From: Pseudomonadota bacterium
GTDB lineage: Bacteria > Pseudomonadota > Gammaproteobacteria > Steroidobacterales > Woeseiaceae
Assembly: GCA_027621915.1 (NCBI GenBank)
Contig: JAQCAD010000011.1
Span: 1-64,000 of the forward strand
Length of the DNA: 64,000 bases
Direction: 5' to 3'
The notes below the pieces were generated by a model, which was given only the letters and a program-made list of their open reading frames with translations, had not been told where the DNA came from and searched no databases. Numbering within the stretch: position 1 is the stretch's first letter; each line of letters starts with the position of its first letter. This document shows, one piece after another, positions 44,541-56,429 of the stretch. The position numbers and the translations under genes were made by a program.

Positions 44541-45905
44541 ATGCATAGCCTCTTTCTTCGTTTCTTCCTTTCGTTCTGGCTGGTAATGGGAATCATCATT
44601 GGCGCAGCGGCGACCGGCGGGTTCTGGTATGCCGAGCGCGTCCGCGAGTCGATTGATGACTTTCACCTGGGCGATTCGATGCTTGGCGCGAGCGCCGCGC
44701 TGGAAACCGGCGGGCGATCCGGGCTCATCAACTGGCTCAGGAACTTTCCGAAGACGCGGGGCGTCACGTTGTACATCCTTGATGACAAGGGAAACGACAT
44801 ACTTCAGCGCCAAATTTCCACCGGGGTTTCAAGAGCATATCGACGCGACCGGGAACATGCTCGTGTGTGGGATTCCGGGCACGCCGAACCGCGCAATATC
44901 AGGCGCCCTCGCCATCTGCCGCAGCTTGTGGGCGTTGGCGGCGACACCTACACATTCTTCGTCTCCGCCTCACGCATCCCGGAAGCAATATGGGGAAGCA
45001 CCGATATCCGGCTGTTGTTGTTGATATTCGCGCTGCTTGTAAGCGGAGCGGTTTCTTATGCGCTTGCAATGGCAATAGCCCGTCCTGTCAGGCAGCTGCG
45101 CGACGCGACCGTCACACTGGCTGATGGCAACCTGAAGGTGCGCGTCGCAGATTCGATCGGCAAACGTCGTGACGAATTTGGCATGCTGGCACACGATTTC
45201 GATTCGATGGCATCGAAACTTCAGCGCGCAGCGGAACAGCAAATCGAGTTGTCGAGAAATATTTCACATGAACTGCGCTCCCCACTGGCGCGAATGCGCG
45301 TCGCGGTCGAACTTGCCAGGAGAAAAGCAGGCGAGCTTTCGGAATTTGAGAGACTGGACATTGAGGCAGAAAGACTCGACGCCCTTATCGGTCAGATTTT
45401 GAGTTATACAAAGCTGGACGCAAATCCGAGCCGTGACTCCAAGAAAATTGATCTGGATGAAGTCATCAGCGAGGTTGCGGAGAACGTCAATTTTGAGTGC
45501 AAGGCTAATCGCGCGAATGGCGTAACCGTTGTCGCCGATATAGAAAAAAGCGTGCAGATCATCGGACACTACGAGGTGTTGGTCAGCGCGGTTGAAAATA
45601 TCGCGCGAAACGCCGTGCGCCATAGCCCACCCAATGGCGTAGTTCGAATCACTCTTGGCGTGCAAGGCTCTGACGCCAGTATTGAAATTACTGATGATGG
45701 AAAGGGTGTGGCGACGGAAGACCTGGCGCGACTATTCGATCCCTTTTTTCGTACACGGGAATCGGCCGCCGAAGAGGGCAATGGCGGCACCGGACTGGGC
45801 CTCGCAATCGCCAGACGTGCGGTTGAGCTGCATAACGGACGTATCGTGGCTCGCAATGGCGACAGCGGTGGCCTGTGCGTCCTGATTACGCTGCCGGGTG
45901 CCTGA
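44541..45905 (+). CDS. cpxA: Envelope-stress sensor histidine kinase (CpxA-like)
   Basis: 454 residues: membrane helix near 7-27, periplasmic sensor of about 130 residues, second helix near 155-175, HAMP domain (ARPVRQLRDATVTLADGNL), H-box ISHELRSPLARMR, N-box NIARNAVRHSPPNG, and G-boxes EITDDGKGV and GGTGLGLAIARRAVELH. All kinase motifs are intact. Partner of the adjacent CpxR-like regulator. Confidence 0.92.
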   Translation: MHSLFLRFFLSFWLVMGIIIGAAATGGFWYAERVRESIDDFHLGDSMLGASAALETGGRSGLINWLRNFPKTRGVTLYILDDKGNDILQRQISTGVSRAYRRDREHARVWDSGHAEPRNIRRPRHLPQLVGVGGDTYTFFVSASRIPEAIWGSTDIRLLLLIFALLVSGAVSYALAMAIARPVRQLRDATVTLADGNLKVRVADSIGKRRDEFGMLAHDFDSMASKLQRAAEQQIELSRNISHELRSPLARMRVAVELARRKAGELSEFERLDIEAERLDALIGQILSYTKLDANPSRDSKKIDLDEVISEVAENVNFECKANRANGVTVVADIEKSVQIIGHYEVLVSAVENIARNAVRHSPPNGVVRITLGVQGSDASIEITDDGKGVATEDLARLFDPFFRTRESAAEEGNGGTGLGLAIARRAVELHNGRIVARNGDSGGLCVLITLPGA

Positions 45906-46014
45906 CACTTCGAGCAATCCGCTGGCCGGGATTTAAGGCACGCACACGACAGGAAAAAAGCGGTCGAGCCACCGTAGCGGACGCCTGAGAACATCAGACC
46001 AGGCAAACGCCCGG

Positions 46015-46824
46015 CTAATAGGGCTTCCTGAACAAAATGACAGAAAGATCATCCGGCTTGCTCGGCTGGTGTGTGGATTCGACCGTCATCCTCCTTCTCG
46101 CCAGTCCGGTAACAGATTGCAGGGCTTCGGCCAACGGGCCCTTCCTGATTAGCTCGCAGATCTCGTGGTTGTGAAGATTGTCCGTCAGGCCGTCACTTGC
46201 CAGCAGAACGGTATCTCGTGGCTGCAGATGAACTTCGGCTCCCATATCGATTCGCATATCGCTGGTGCCGATCAGGTTCGAAACCAGGTGGCGTTCCTCA
46301 TGATGCAATGCGTCGCGATGATCAAGGAAGCCCGCCTCTACTGCGAATCCGGTCGGCGAGTGCGCCATCGTTTGCGCCCGAACCCGACCACGTTGACCGA
46401 CAATCATGGATTTCGAATCGCCTACCTGGTAACTCCTCGCACTGAGGCCGTCTATCGTCATAACAGTCATCGTCGTCGCTGAGCCGTTACCCATTGCAAG
46501 GACTGCTTTGTTGGCCGCTTCTATTCCGTTCAGGATCGCAGTCCGCAGGAGCATTGTCTCGTGCATCGCCTGGTTCAGGGATGCCTCCAGGGATCGAACA
46601 GCTGTTTGCGACGCTCGTCGGCCGCCGGGCAGTCCACCCGCCCCATCCGCGATAGCGAGTACGACTGCTGCAGGTCCATAGGGTATCGCGGCAACACAAT
46701 CTTCGTTTTCGGTCGTCTTATCCGGCGACGGAGCCGTATACGCGACCAGCGATCCTCCCCCGATTTTCGCATCAAGTCGATGCGACTCAGTTGCGCCGTC
46801 AAGCACAATGGTGTCGTCGATCAT
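46015..46824 (-). CDS. PP2C-family protein phosphatase
   Basis: 269 residues of PPM fold: NEDCVAAIPYG, LAIADGAGGLPGGRRAS (metal-binding Asp), ARSYQVGDSKSMIV and LLASDGLTDNLHNHEI carry the family's metal and phosphate ligands. Dephosphorylates Ser/Thr. It overlaps the zinc-ribbon kinase gene by 4 bases, a coupled kinase-phosphatase pair. It may also reverse phosphorylation by the kinase at 37992; that is inference. Confidence 0.93.
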   Translation of the reverse strand: MIDDTIVLDGATESHRLDAKIGGGSLVAYTAPSPDKTTENEDCVAAIPYGPAAVVLAIADGAGGLPGGRRASQTAVRSLEASLNQAMHETMLLRTAILNGIEAANKAVLAMGNGSATTMTVMTIDGLSARSYQVGDSKSMIVGQRGRVRAQTMAHSPTGFAVEAGFLDHRDALHHEERHLVSNLIGTSDMRIDMGAEVHLQPRDTVLLASDGLTDNLHNHEICELIRKGPLAEALQSVTGLARRRMTVESTHQPSKPDDLSVILFRKPY

Positions 46825-48116
46825 TTTTCTACCGGACTACTGCACCAGGCACAGTAGTTCCAGTATTCGTTGACTATTCCCCAGCGGCACGACGGGCACT
46901 TGGCTTTGCTGTGTTCAATCTTCCAGGGCTTCTTGACCTTCACGCGACACCACGGGCAATAACGCATGAAGGGCATTAACGGTTCGCGGCAGCTGTGATT
47001 GGCGCATTTACTCGTATAACGCTTATCGGTAAATCGCCGATTTGTCTCGACTTCGAATCCAGCGCCATAGCACCACGCACAGTAGTGCCAGTCTGTTTTA
47101 ACACCTCGCTCGCAGCGAGGGCACACCGCCGGCATGTTTGTGTCCGTTCCTCGTGACGGATGCTCGACACCACACCAGGGGCAGCCTTGCATACTCTCGG
47201 AAATCGGGCCGTCACACTTACGACACGTCTGGTCCGTTCCGAGTTCGTGCTTGAACTGCTTTTGAAACTCTTTCCATTGTAGCTTCTGCCAGGACGCACT
47301 ATAGCTCGCCGTTTTTCTCTTTTTCCTGGTGGACCTTCGGCTACTCTTTTTTTCGGAGCGTTTTTGCACTTTGCAAAAGGCGGCATGCATTTCAATAGCA
47401 TTCCGATAGCGGTCTGCGGGATCGAGTGCAATCGCCTTCTTGAGAACTTCAGCAATTTCTCGCCCGAAACGCGAGCACAGTTGCTCGTAACCAACCATGG
47501 GCCATTTGTATGGCCACTCCGGTAACTTGCCTGAGAACAGCCGGTACAGCACAAGGCCAATAGAAAACACGTCCGACTGAAACTTTGGCCGACCCATCGC
47601 CTGCTCGGGGGATATGTAGTCGATCGTGCCGGAACCTGACGCTTTCAGCGTCCTTAAACTGATCTTCGCAAAGCCGAAATCCGCCAGTTTAAGTCGATTC
47701 CCCGGGAACAGGATAAAGTTCTCCGGCTTGATATCACAATGGATAATTTTTCTTTCGTGCGCATGAGCTAGCGCAGCCAGTGCCTGGTCGGCAATACTTA
47801 ACGAGAGTGCCGCTGACATCCGCCGCACGATGCGATCGGCAAGGGACTCTGTCCCCAGTTCCATCGCGATCACAAATTTGTCGTCTATGAAGCTGGCGTC
47901 CAGCACTGCCAGTATATTGACATGATTCAGTCGGGTCGCTATCTGAACTTCACGCAGAAAATCCTCGTGCGAAACTTTATGGTCTGCTTTCGGAATTTTC
48001 AGCGCGACGTGTGTCTTATGAATTGTATCTGCTGCCCTGTATACGTCCGCCAACGGTCCTGAAGCTATGCGACTGAGAATGCGATATTTTCCGAGTTTCT
48101 GCCGGGTCCTGATCAA
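46821..48116 (-). CDS. Ser/Thr protein kinase with four C-terminal zinc ribbons
   Basis: 431 residues. Kinase domain 10-260: K40 in VALKIPK, catalytic HCDIKPEN (126-133), DFG (146-148), ISPEQ (158-162). The Gly-rich loop ASGPLADV is degenerate. A basic linker (RRSTRKKRKT) leads to about 140 residues with four zinc-ribbon-like modules, each ending in CxWC: CPWCG, CAWCY, CPWCR and CAWCS. No membrane helix. The only nearby start is a TTG at 48116. Kinase plus PP2C recalls TerY-P modules, but no TerY gene is adjacent. Confidence 0.92.
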   Translation of the reverse strand: MIRTRQKLGKYRILSRIASGPLADVYRAADTIHKTHVALKIPKADHKVSHEDFLREVQIATRLNHVNILAVLDASFIDDKFVIAMELGTESLADRIVRRMSAALSLSIADQALAALAHAHERKIIHCDIKPENFILFPGNRLKLADFGFAKISLRTLKASGSGTIDYISPEQAMGRPKFQSDVFSIGLVLYRLFSGKLPEWPYKWPMVGYEQLCSRFGREIAEVLKKAIALDPADRYRNAIEMHAAFCKVQKRSEKKSSRRSTRKKRKTASYSASWQKLQWKEFQKQFKHELGTDQTCRKCDGPISESMQGCPWCGVEHPSRGTDTNMPAVCPRCERGVKTDWHYCAWCYGAGFEVETNRRFTDKRYTSKCANHSCREPLMPFMRYCPWCRVKVKKPWKIEHSKAKCPSCRWGIVNEYWNYCAWCSSPVEK

Positions 48117-48239
48117 AGAATTAGATTTCCAAAAAGGGTTAACGAGTCAGAGCCGAATAATTGTTTGCATTCAGGACTGAAGTCAAGCGCAATAAAATTG
48201 CCGAAATATGATCGACAAAAAACATCGCCGAAAGAATTT

Positions 48240-49724
48240 TTAGCTGAACACCCTGCTGACCGCAATCTGCCATCCAGCGTAAAGTTCGGCGCGTCGCTGC
48301 TCAGTCATGTCGGGCTCAAATATACTGTCACTCGCCCAAAATGATCTGATCTCATCAACGCTCTGGAAGACTCCACATTGGAGCCCCGCAAGATACGCCG
48401 CTCCAAGCACGGTCGATTCTGTATTTTTTGGTCGCTCGACTGGCAATCCCAGAATACTCGCGAGGAACCTGAGGAACCAATCATTCGCTACCATGCCGCC
48501 ATCAACGCGAATGATGGTCGGCCGAATACCATCTTCAGCCATGGCATCAATCAGGTCCCTGGTCTGATACGCCACCGCCTGCAGAGTCGCGGTTACAATT
48601 TCTGCTCTGCCACTGTCGCGCGAAAGACCAAGAATTGCACCGCGTGCATCTGGATCCCAATACGGGGCGCCCAGGCCGGCAAATGCAGGAACGACGTGCA
48701 CATGGTCGATGACGCCAGTCGAGTTCGCGATCGCCTCGGCTTCCGCAGCTGAATCCACGATTCCCAGCTGATCTCGCAACCATTGAATAGCCGAACCAGC
48801 AACGAAAATGCTGCCTTCAATACCATAGGTCACCTTGCCACGGAGTCTGTAAGCGACTGTGGTTAGCAAGTTATTTTTTGAATGAAGCGCAGTTGAACCT
48901 GTATTTGCGATCACAAAACACCCGGTACCGTAGGTACTCTTGGTCATACCTGGTTCAAAACCTGCCTGGCCAATTAACGCCGCCTGCTGATCTCCCGCAA
49001 CTCCACAAATTGGAATCCGCGCGCCAATTTCGCCTGAATCAGTTACCCCGTAGTCGGCGGCGCAGTCTCTTACGTCCGGCAGCAATGCACAGGGAATATC
49101 AAACAAATCCAGCAGTTCGGCATCCCATTCCTGCGTGTGAATATTGAAAAGCAGTGTTCGCGAGGCGTTGCTTGCATCGGTGGCGTGAACCCGGCCACCG
49201 GTCAACCGCCAGAGCAGAAAACTGTCAATCGTGCCGAACGCGAGCCGACCCGCCGCCGCACGCTCACGTGAACCTTTCACATTTTCAAGAATCCATCGAA
49301 TTTTCGTTGCCGAAAAATAAGGGTCCAGGCGCAACCCGGTTTTTGCGCGCACTGACGCTTCCTCGCCCGCTTCCGTCAGTTCGCGGCAGTAGTCCGCTGT
49401 TCTCCGATCCTGCCATACGATCGCATGGTGGATGCATGCGCCGGTCCCGCGGTCCCAGATGAGAGTCGTCTCTCGTTGATTCGTTATGCCGAGACCTGAA
49501 ATCGACACGTTTCCTGCATCCTTCAATGCCTGCCTGGTGACATCGACCACCGAGCGCCATATCGCCTCCGGGTCGTGCTCGACCCAGCCGGGCTGTGGGT
49601 ATTCCTGCGGAAACTCCTGCTGCGCACTGGCAATCACGCGCACGTCGCGATCGAAAATTACCGCGCGACTACTGCTGGTACCCTGGTCGATGGCCAGCAA
49701 ATACTGGTTATCAGTCGCGATCAC
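48240..49724 (-). CDS. glpK: Glycerol kinase
   Basis: 494 residues, complete FGGY kinase. [17 protein letters not shown] opens the ATP site; [24 protein letters not shown] and [11 protein letters not shown] line the glycerol site; [14 protein letters not shown] and [15 protein letters not shown] follow. Makes glycerol 3-phosphate, the substrate of GlpD (16250). GTG start at 49724, three bases after the thioesterase stop, so it is the last gene of aacS-thioesterase-glpK. No glycerol facilitator gene is in the window. Confidence 0.97.
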   Translation of the reverse strand: MIATDNQYLLAIDQGTSSSRAVIFDRDVRVIASAQQEFPQEYPQPGWVEHDPEAIWRSVVDVTRQALKDAGNVSISGLGITNQRETTLIWDRGTGACIHHAIVWQDRRTADYCRELTEAGEEASVRAKTGLRLDPYFSATKIRWILENVKGSRERAAAGRLAFGTIDSFLLWRLTGGRVHATDASNASRTLLFNIHTQEWDAELLDLFDIPCALLPDVRDCAADYGVTDSGEIGARIPICGVAGDQQAALIGQAGFEPGMTKSTYGTGCFVIANTGSTALHSKNNLLTTVAYRLRGKVTYGIEGSIFVAGSAIQWLRDQLGIVDSAAEAEAIANSTGVIDHVHVVPAFAGLGAPYWDPDARGAILGLSRDSGRAEIVTATLQAVAYQTRDLIDAMAEDGIRPTIIRVDGGMVANDWFLRFLASILGLPVERPKNTESTVLGAAYLAGLQCGVFQSVDEIRSFWASDSIFEPDMTEQRRAELYAGWQIAVSRVFS

Positions 49725-49727
49725 TTA

Positions 49728-50233
49728 CTACTCCGAACTCACACTAAACAATGGATTGGCGATCCTCATTTGCCTGCCTGCCTCGGGCGGCCAAACCTGG
49801 TCGGTTTGCCGCTCCGAAAACTCGCGAATCCGGGCCAGTATTTCATTGGCCCACGGGGATACTCGTCGCGAATCAAGGCTGACGTGCAGATTCATCCACT
49901 CTGCCGTCGCGGCGAGCGATCTGCTATCCGCATGATACAAACGCATGAACTGATGAATACGCTTCTCGTCAAAACCAAGAATTTGCGACGTCACAATGTA
50001 TGGATCACCTTCCAACAGCTCACTTCGATAAATCACATGACTTTCGACCGCGAAGGTCGAGCCTCGCGATTTCTTCATGTATTCATTCGTGATGCCGAAT
50101 TTTTCCCACAAACTGTCGACGCCGTGGTCGAAGGCCAGAATATAGAAGGCAACGTTCATGTGATCGTTGGAATCGATCCATTCAGCAAGAACACTGCCTT
50201 CATGGACTATTGTCCCGAGCAGACTCCCGGTTC

Positions 50234-50237
<4 letters not shown>
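49728..50237 (-). CDS. Hotdog-fold acyl-CoA thioesterase
   Basis: 169 residues of the 4HBT hotdog fold. The active-site helix starts at WIDSNDHMNVAFYILAFDHG, with the Asp/His of the 4HBT type, and HVIYRSELLEGDPYIVTSQI gives the central strands. Its ATG overlaps the aacS stop by 4 bases. The link to acetoacetyl-CoA synthetase suggests hydrolysis of short or beta-oxo acyl-CoA; the same pattern occurs in carnitine-linked thioesterases. Confidence 0.85.
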
Positions 50238-52171
<1,934 letters not shown>

Positions 52172-52294
52172 GCTCACTGCCTCTTGAATTTGAAATATGT
52201 CGTTTGACGGGCGAAGACTTGTCTCAGCGACTGGACAAGGCACATACTGCCTGCCTTGCTATTATGACCATTTTACAGAACTGAAGGATAATTC

Positions 52295-52873
52295 GTGGGC
52301 TTGAAAGGGATACTCATTATCGCGGCCGCCGTTGTTGCGACGATCATCTGGCTGCTTCGCGACAAGCTCCGAAGTAAGCAGATTCCGGCCGCCCTTCGGC
52401 CCGGCAACCGGTTGCCAAATTTCACGGCGCTCGACGAGCAAGGAAACAGTATCGAATCGGGCACGCTGCGCGGTTCCGCAGCCGTACTCTTGTTTGTACG
52501 CGGTACCTGGTGTCCGTTCTGCAGCAAGCAGGTCGCAAACCTGACGAAATATTACAAAGCCATTAACGACGCTGGTGCGAGGCTAGTACTCATCACACCC
52601 AAACCGTTGCAGACAACCCGGCGGGTAGGAGATTTTTTCCAGGTTAAATTCGAATTCTGGCTGGACGAATCGCTCGCGATCGCAAAGTCGCTCGGCCTGA
52701 TGATGGAGTCGGCTGTACCGGACGAATATCGTGACGAATACGGAGAAGACACTATCTGGCCAACTTCATTGGTTGTCGATGCGGACGGCATCATTCGCCA
52801 TACGGAGCTATCGCGTTTCATTGCGGATCGACCAAACCCCGAAAAACTACTGGCAATCGTTAAGAAAGTGTAA
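52295..52873 (+). CDS. Membrane-anchored redoxin (AhpC/TSA-like)
   Basis: 192 residues: GTG start, membrane helix (about 5-21), then a thioredoxin-fold domain with the CxxC motif TWCPFCSKQ. LPNFTALDEQGN and LVVDADGIIRHTELSRF are typical of peroxiredoxin-like proteins. The N-terminal anchor places the domain in the periplasm, if N-in. Thiol oxidoreductase or peroxidase; the substrate cannot be chosen. Confidence 0.87.
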   Translation: MGLKGILIIAAAVVATIIWLLRDKLRSKQIPAALRPGNRLPNFTALDEQGNSIESGTLRGSAAVLLFVRGTWCPFCSKQVANLTKYYKAINDAGARLVLITPKPLQTTRRVGDFFQVKFEFWLDESLAIAKSLGLMMESAVPDEYRDEYGEDTIWPTSLVVDADGIIRHTELSRFIADRPNPEKLLAIVKKV

Positions 52874-52910
52874 AGGAACAGCGCCTTGGCGCTTGAATGT
52901 GACATCACAA

Positions 52911-54533
52911 ATGATTCAAAAACAACTGTTCATAATCTGCCTGGTCGTGGCCTGCAGTTCACCCTGTTTCGCCGCTGCTGAATCCGGTCGGCCGAATATT
53001 CTGCTGATCGTCGCCGACGATCTGGGTTACGCCGATCTGGGCGTTTACGGCAGTGAAATTGAAACGCCTAATATCGATGCACTTGCCGCTGGCGGCATGC
53101 TATTCACTCAATTTCATACTGCACCGATGTGTGCACCGTCGCGTGCGATGTTGCTGTCCGGAAACAATAATGGAATTGCAGGAGTTGCCAGCCAGAATCG
53201 ATTCGGGTTGCTGGGGGCACCATTCCCCGGTTACGAGGGAAGCCTGTCTGATCGCATCGTACCCTTACCTCGGTTGTTGACGTCTGCAGGCTACGACACT
53301 TACATGGTTGGCAAGTGGCATCTCGGATTCGAGCCCGACCAGAGTCCGTACGCCGCGGGATTCAAGAGGTCCTTCAGTGTGCTGGCCGGGGGCGGAACCC
53401 ACTTCGACAGTCTCGGCTTCTACGAAGGTGGCGCGCTCTATCGTGAAGACCAGGATCTGGCAGATTACCCCGACGGCAGGTATTCGACTGATTTCTACAC
53501 CGACAAACTTATTGAATACATCGATAAAGACAGGCAAGACGGACGGCCGTTCTTTGCCTATGCCGCATACACGTCGCCACATTGGCCGCTTCAGGTACCC
53601 GACGATTACCTGACGCTGTACAAAGGGTACTACGACGATGGCTATGACGCCCTTCGCGAGAGACGTTTCGACTCGCTTAAAGAAGCCGGCATCATTCCGG
53701 CGGATTCCGAATTGCCACCACGCAACAATGCAATAACGCCGTGGGCCGATCTGACCGCCGAGCAAAAACGTAGCGAATCCCGGAAGATGGAATTGTATGC
53801 GGCCATGCTCGACAACCTTGATGACCACGTTGGGCGTCTTATCCGTTATCTCAAGGAAAACGACCTCTACGGGAATACATTGATCGTATTTATTGGCGAT
53901 AACGGGGCCGCAGCGGAGGATTATTACAACGAAGTACCGGATGCCGCGTACACGCCTTATCTGCGCAGGCATTTTGATAATTCATTCGAGAAGATGGGCA
54001 CCGCTGCTTCATTTGTTTCATACGGTGCACAATGGGCCGAAGCCGGTTCGGCTCCGTTTCAACGCCATAAGGGTTACCTTCGCGAAGGTGGCATTGTTGC
54101 ACCCATGATCATCAGCGGCGCCGGAGTTTCCGAATCAGCCGTGATCGACTCGAACTACGTCACCGTCATGGACCTCGCGCCGACTTTCCTGGCGTATGCT
54201 GGCGGCTCGTATCCGGATGACGGAAAGGTCATGCCCATGCTTGGAGAAAGTATGGTTGATCTTCTGGGCGGTGAGACAGACGCGGTTCACGACGACAACT
54301 ACGTGACCGTAATGTCACATCGCGGTCGCGCGTTGCTTCGACAGGGCCGATGGAAGATCGTCACGATGGATGGTCCATTTGACGAGTCTAAATTCGAACT
54401 CTTTGACGTCGTCGCGGATCCGGGTGAGACCAACAATCTGACCGGAGCCGAACCGGAAAAACTGGCGGAAATGATCGGTATCTGGCGAGTAGAACGGAAA
54501 AAACTGGGAATTGTTCTGCCGGAAGATCTTTAG
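52911..54533 (+). CDS. Exported type I sulfatase
   Basis: 540 residues. Signal peptide (to about AAA-ES), metal site ILLIVADDLGYADLG (D36, D37) and the formylglycine motif CAPSR (C74), which needs an FGE for activation. MVGKWHLGF and IVFIGDNGAAAEDYY add the other metal and sulfate ligands. Hydrolyses a sulfate ester, probably of an algal or animal polysaccharide. A GTG at 52899 is an alternative start. The stop overlaps the leucine dehydrogenase stop by 4 bases. No working FGE gene is in the window. Confidence 0.93.
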   Translation: MIQKQLFIICLVVACSSPCFAAAESGRPNILLIVADDLGYADLGVYGSEIETPNIDALAAGGMLFTQFHTAPMCAPSRAMLLSGNNNGIAGVASQNRFGLLGAPFPGYEGSLSDRIVPLPRLLTSAGYDTYMVGKWHLGFEPDQSPYAAGFKRSFSVLAGGGTHFDSLGFYEGGALYREDQDLADYPDGRYSTDFYTDKLIEYIDKDRQDGRPFFAYAAYTSPHWPLQVPDDYLTLYKGYYDDGYDALRERRFDSLKEAGIIPADSELPPRNNAITPWADLTAEQKRSESRKMELYAAMLDNLDDHVGRLIRYLKENDLYGNTLIVFIGDNGAAAEDYYNEVPDAAYTPYLRRHFDNSFEKMGTAASFVSYGAQWAEAGSAPFQRHKGYLREGGIVAPMIISGAGVSESAVIDSNYVTVMDLAPTFLAYAGGSYPDDGKVMPMLGESMVDLLGGETDAVHDDNYVTVMSHRGRALLRQGRWKIVTMDGPFDESKFELFDVVADPGETNNLTGAEPEKLAEMIGIWRVERKKLGIVLPEDL

Positions 54534-55579
54534 CGACCCTCGGCAATTATCCTTCTTGCCAGCTCGTCAGCTACGACGTTAGTCGGTTTGCCGCTTGCCG
54601 CGGATTCTTCGAATATTCCGGTCAGCCTTGGACCAATCGCCGCGACCCTGTCCCACACTTCGTCGTCGCTCGCATCAGCATAGTATTCACTGGCGACATT
54701 GATTATGCCGCCACCATTAATAACATAGTCCGGCGCATAGAGGATGCCCGCCTCGTGAATTCTTTGACCATCTTCCCGCGTTTCAAGCTGATTGTTCGCA
54801 CCACCAGCAATGATTTTTGATCGAAATTTTGGAATGGACTGTTGGTTGATGATCGCGCCAAGTGCACAGGGTGCGACGACATCAACTTCCTGCGACAAAA
54901 TATCTTCGAGTGCAACGCCGGTCCCTTCAAACTCGTCAGCGATTCTTTGCACGCGACTGTTGTCGATATCTGCCACGACGAGTCTGGCGCCCGCTTCATA
55001 CAGATACTCGCAGAGATGATATCCAACGTGCCCTACGCCCTGTACAGCAACGGTAACGCCATCCATGCTTTCCTTACCCAGCTTGTAAAGAACTGCTGCT
55101 TCCATGCCTTTGAATATGCCAAAGGCCGTTTTCGGAGAAGGATCGCCACCCGCCTGCCCTTTCTTCCGGGACAGTCCCGCTACGAACTTGGTTTTGCGAG
55201 CTACCTTTTCCATGATGTCGACGCTCATACCGACATCTTCAGCTGTCACATACGCACCGCCCAGTTGATCAACGAACTCGCCGTAGCGCTCATACAGGGC
55301 GTCACTTCCGTCGAAGTCCGGCGTCTTGATTATCACGGCCTTGCCACCGCCGAACTTCAGGCCCGCCATTGCGTTTTTGTAACTCATACCTTGCGACAGG
55401 CGCAGTGCATCATGAAGTGCCTCATCGTCTGATGCGTACGACCAGAGACGTGTTCCGCCAGCGGCAGGCCCGAGCGCAGTAGAATGAATTGCGATAATCG
55501 CCTTCAGGCCGGTAACGGCATCGTGGCAAAAGACGACGCGCTCATGGGCATCGAACCATGAATCTTCGAAAACGGCCAT
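54530..55579 (-). CDS. Leucine dehydrogenase (Glu/Leu/Phe/Val dehydrogenase family)
   Basis: 349 residues. Reductive amination/oxidative deamination of branched-chain amino acids with NAD. Seen: GPAAGGTRLWSYASDDEAL, MSYKNAMAGLKFGGGKAVI with the catalytic Lys, YVTAEDVGMSV, and the dinucleotide site VAVQGVGHVGYHL. NVASEYYADA is typical of leucine dehydrogenases, but valine or phenylalanine preference cannot be ruled out. It stands alone on the minus strand. Confidence 0.92.
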   Translation of the reverse strand: MAVFEDSWFDAHERVVFCHDAVTGLKAIIAIHSTALGPAAGGTRLWSYASDDEALHDALRLSQGMSYKNAMAGLKFGGGKAVIIKTPDFDGSDALYERYGEFVDQLGGAYVTAEDVGMSVDIMEKVARKTKFVAGLSRKKGQAGGDPSPKTAFGIFKGMEAAVLYKLGKESMDGVTVAVQGVGHVGYHLCEYLYEAGARLVVADIDNSRVQRIADEFEGTGVALEDILSQEVDVVAPCALGAIINQQSIPKFRSKIIAGGANNQLETREDGQRIHEAGILYAPDYVINGGGIINVASEYYADASDDEVWDRVAAIGPRLTGIFEESAASGKPTNVVADELARRIIAEGR

Positions 55580-55724
55580 GGATTTCCTGTGAGTGAGAGT
55601 TAGCTAAAGTGCTGGATGTCAGATGAGTTTACCGACAATTGCTTTTGTGCCGCGCGGATTCTAGCACCGACATCTCAGTACGTCATATCGGGATTGGCCG
55701 CAGATTGGGGGAATCGCAACCTGC

Positions 55725-56420
55725 TCAGAACGGTACGTTGACCGCTTTGCACAGAAACGCCATATAACCTGCTGCGGCCTTGAATGCTGTCTCCACATTC
55801 TGCTGAAATTTGGGGCTCAGCGGGTCTTCAGGTTTCATGTTCTTCACGGCAATGAAGTCCTTGCGCATGATATCCGCGATCTGCGAATGCGCCTTGTCGA
55901 ATCCTCGCGGTGGACGCGACAGCACTTCACCACCAAGACTGAAATGACGTCTAAACGTCTTGTCGTCCCGAACGCGCTCCCATTCAGCCGGCTTATCAGA
56001 AATTCGCTGGCGAATTCCCCGCAGAGCATCCGGTGCCGGACGCCACATCCCGGCGCCAAGAAATACCTGGTCAGGATCAATGTGCACGTAATAACCCGGA
56101 GCATGAACATCCTTTGCCTGTTCATGTCTGAATTGAATTCCGATATTTGTCTTGTAAGGTGTCTTACTTTTCGAAAATCTCGTATCCCGATAGACGCGCA
56201 TCAATGACCCCCCCATGCGCTTCGGGACAGCTGTGAAATGCGGTGCGAATTCTGCCAACGGACCCTGCATGGATTGAATGAAGCGAAGTGCGACATCGAG
56301 TACCTGCGCCTCGTAGCGGGCCTTGTTGTCGTTAAACCAGTCGCGGTTATTGTTGTTTTTGAGCTCCGTCAAGAATGCGACGGTCTCCGGGCCAAATTTC
56401 GCGTAACGCTCCGCGGTCAT
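55725..56420 (-). CDS. DUF2461 (TIGR02453) family protein
   Basis: 231 residues that match DUF2461 end to end: FLTELKNNNNRDWFNDNKARYE at the start (here split as FLTELKNNNN and RDWFNDNKARYE), RVYRDTRFSKSKTPYKTNIG and GYYVHIDPDQVFLGAGMW. Function unknown. It follows the small protein at 56430 by 9 bases on the same strand, likely one transcript. Confidence 0.92.
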   Translation of the reverse strand: MTAERYAKFGPETVAFLTELKNNNNRDWFNDNKARYEAQVLDVALRFIQSMQGPLAEFAPHFTAVPKRMGGSLMRVYRDTRFSKSKTPYKTNIGIQFRHEQAKDVHAPGYYVHIDPDQVFLGAGMWRPAPDALRGIRQRISDKPAEWERVRDDKTFRRHFSLGGEVLSRPPRGFDKAHSQIADIMRKDFIAVKNMKPEDPLSPKFQQNVETAFKAAAGYMAFLCKAVNVPF

Positions 56421-56429
56421 TCTTCTTCC

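Noticed and set aside
46015-48116. Kinase and phosphatase as part of a type VI secretion locus
   Set aside because: PpkA/PppA-like pairs occur there, but no Tss/Hcp/VgrG genes are present in the window.
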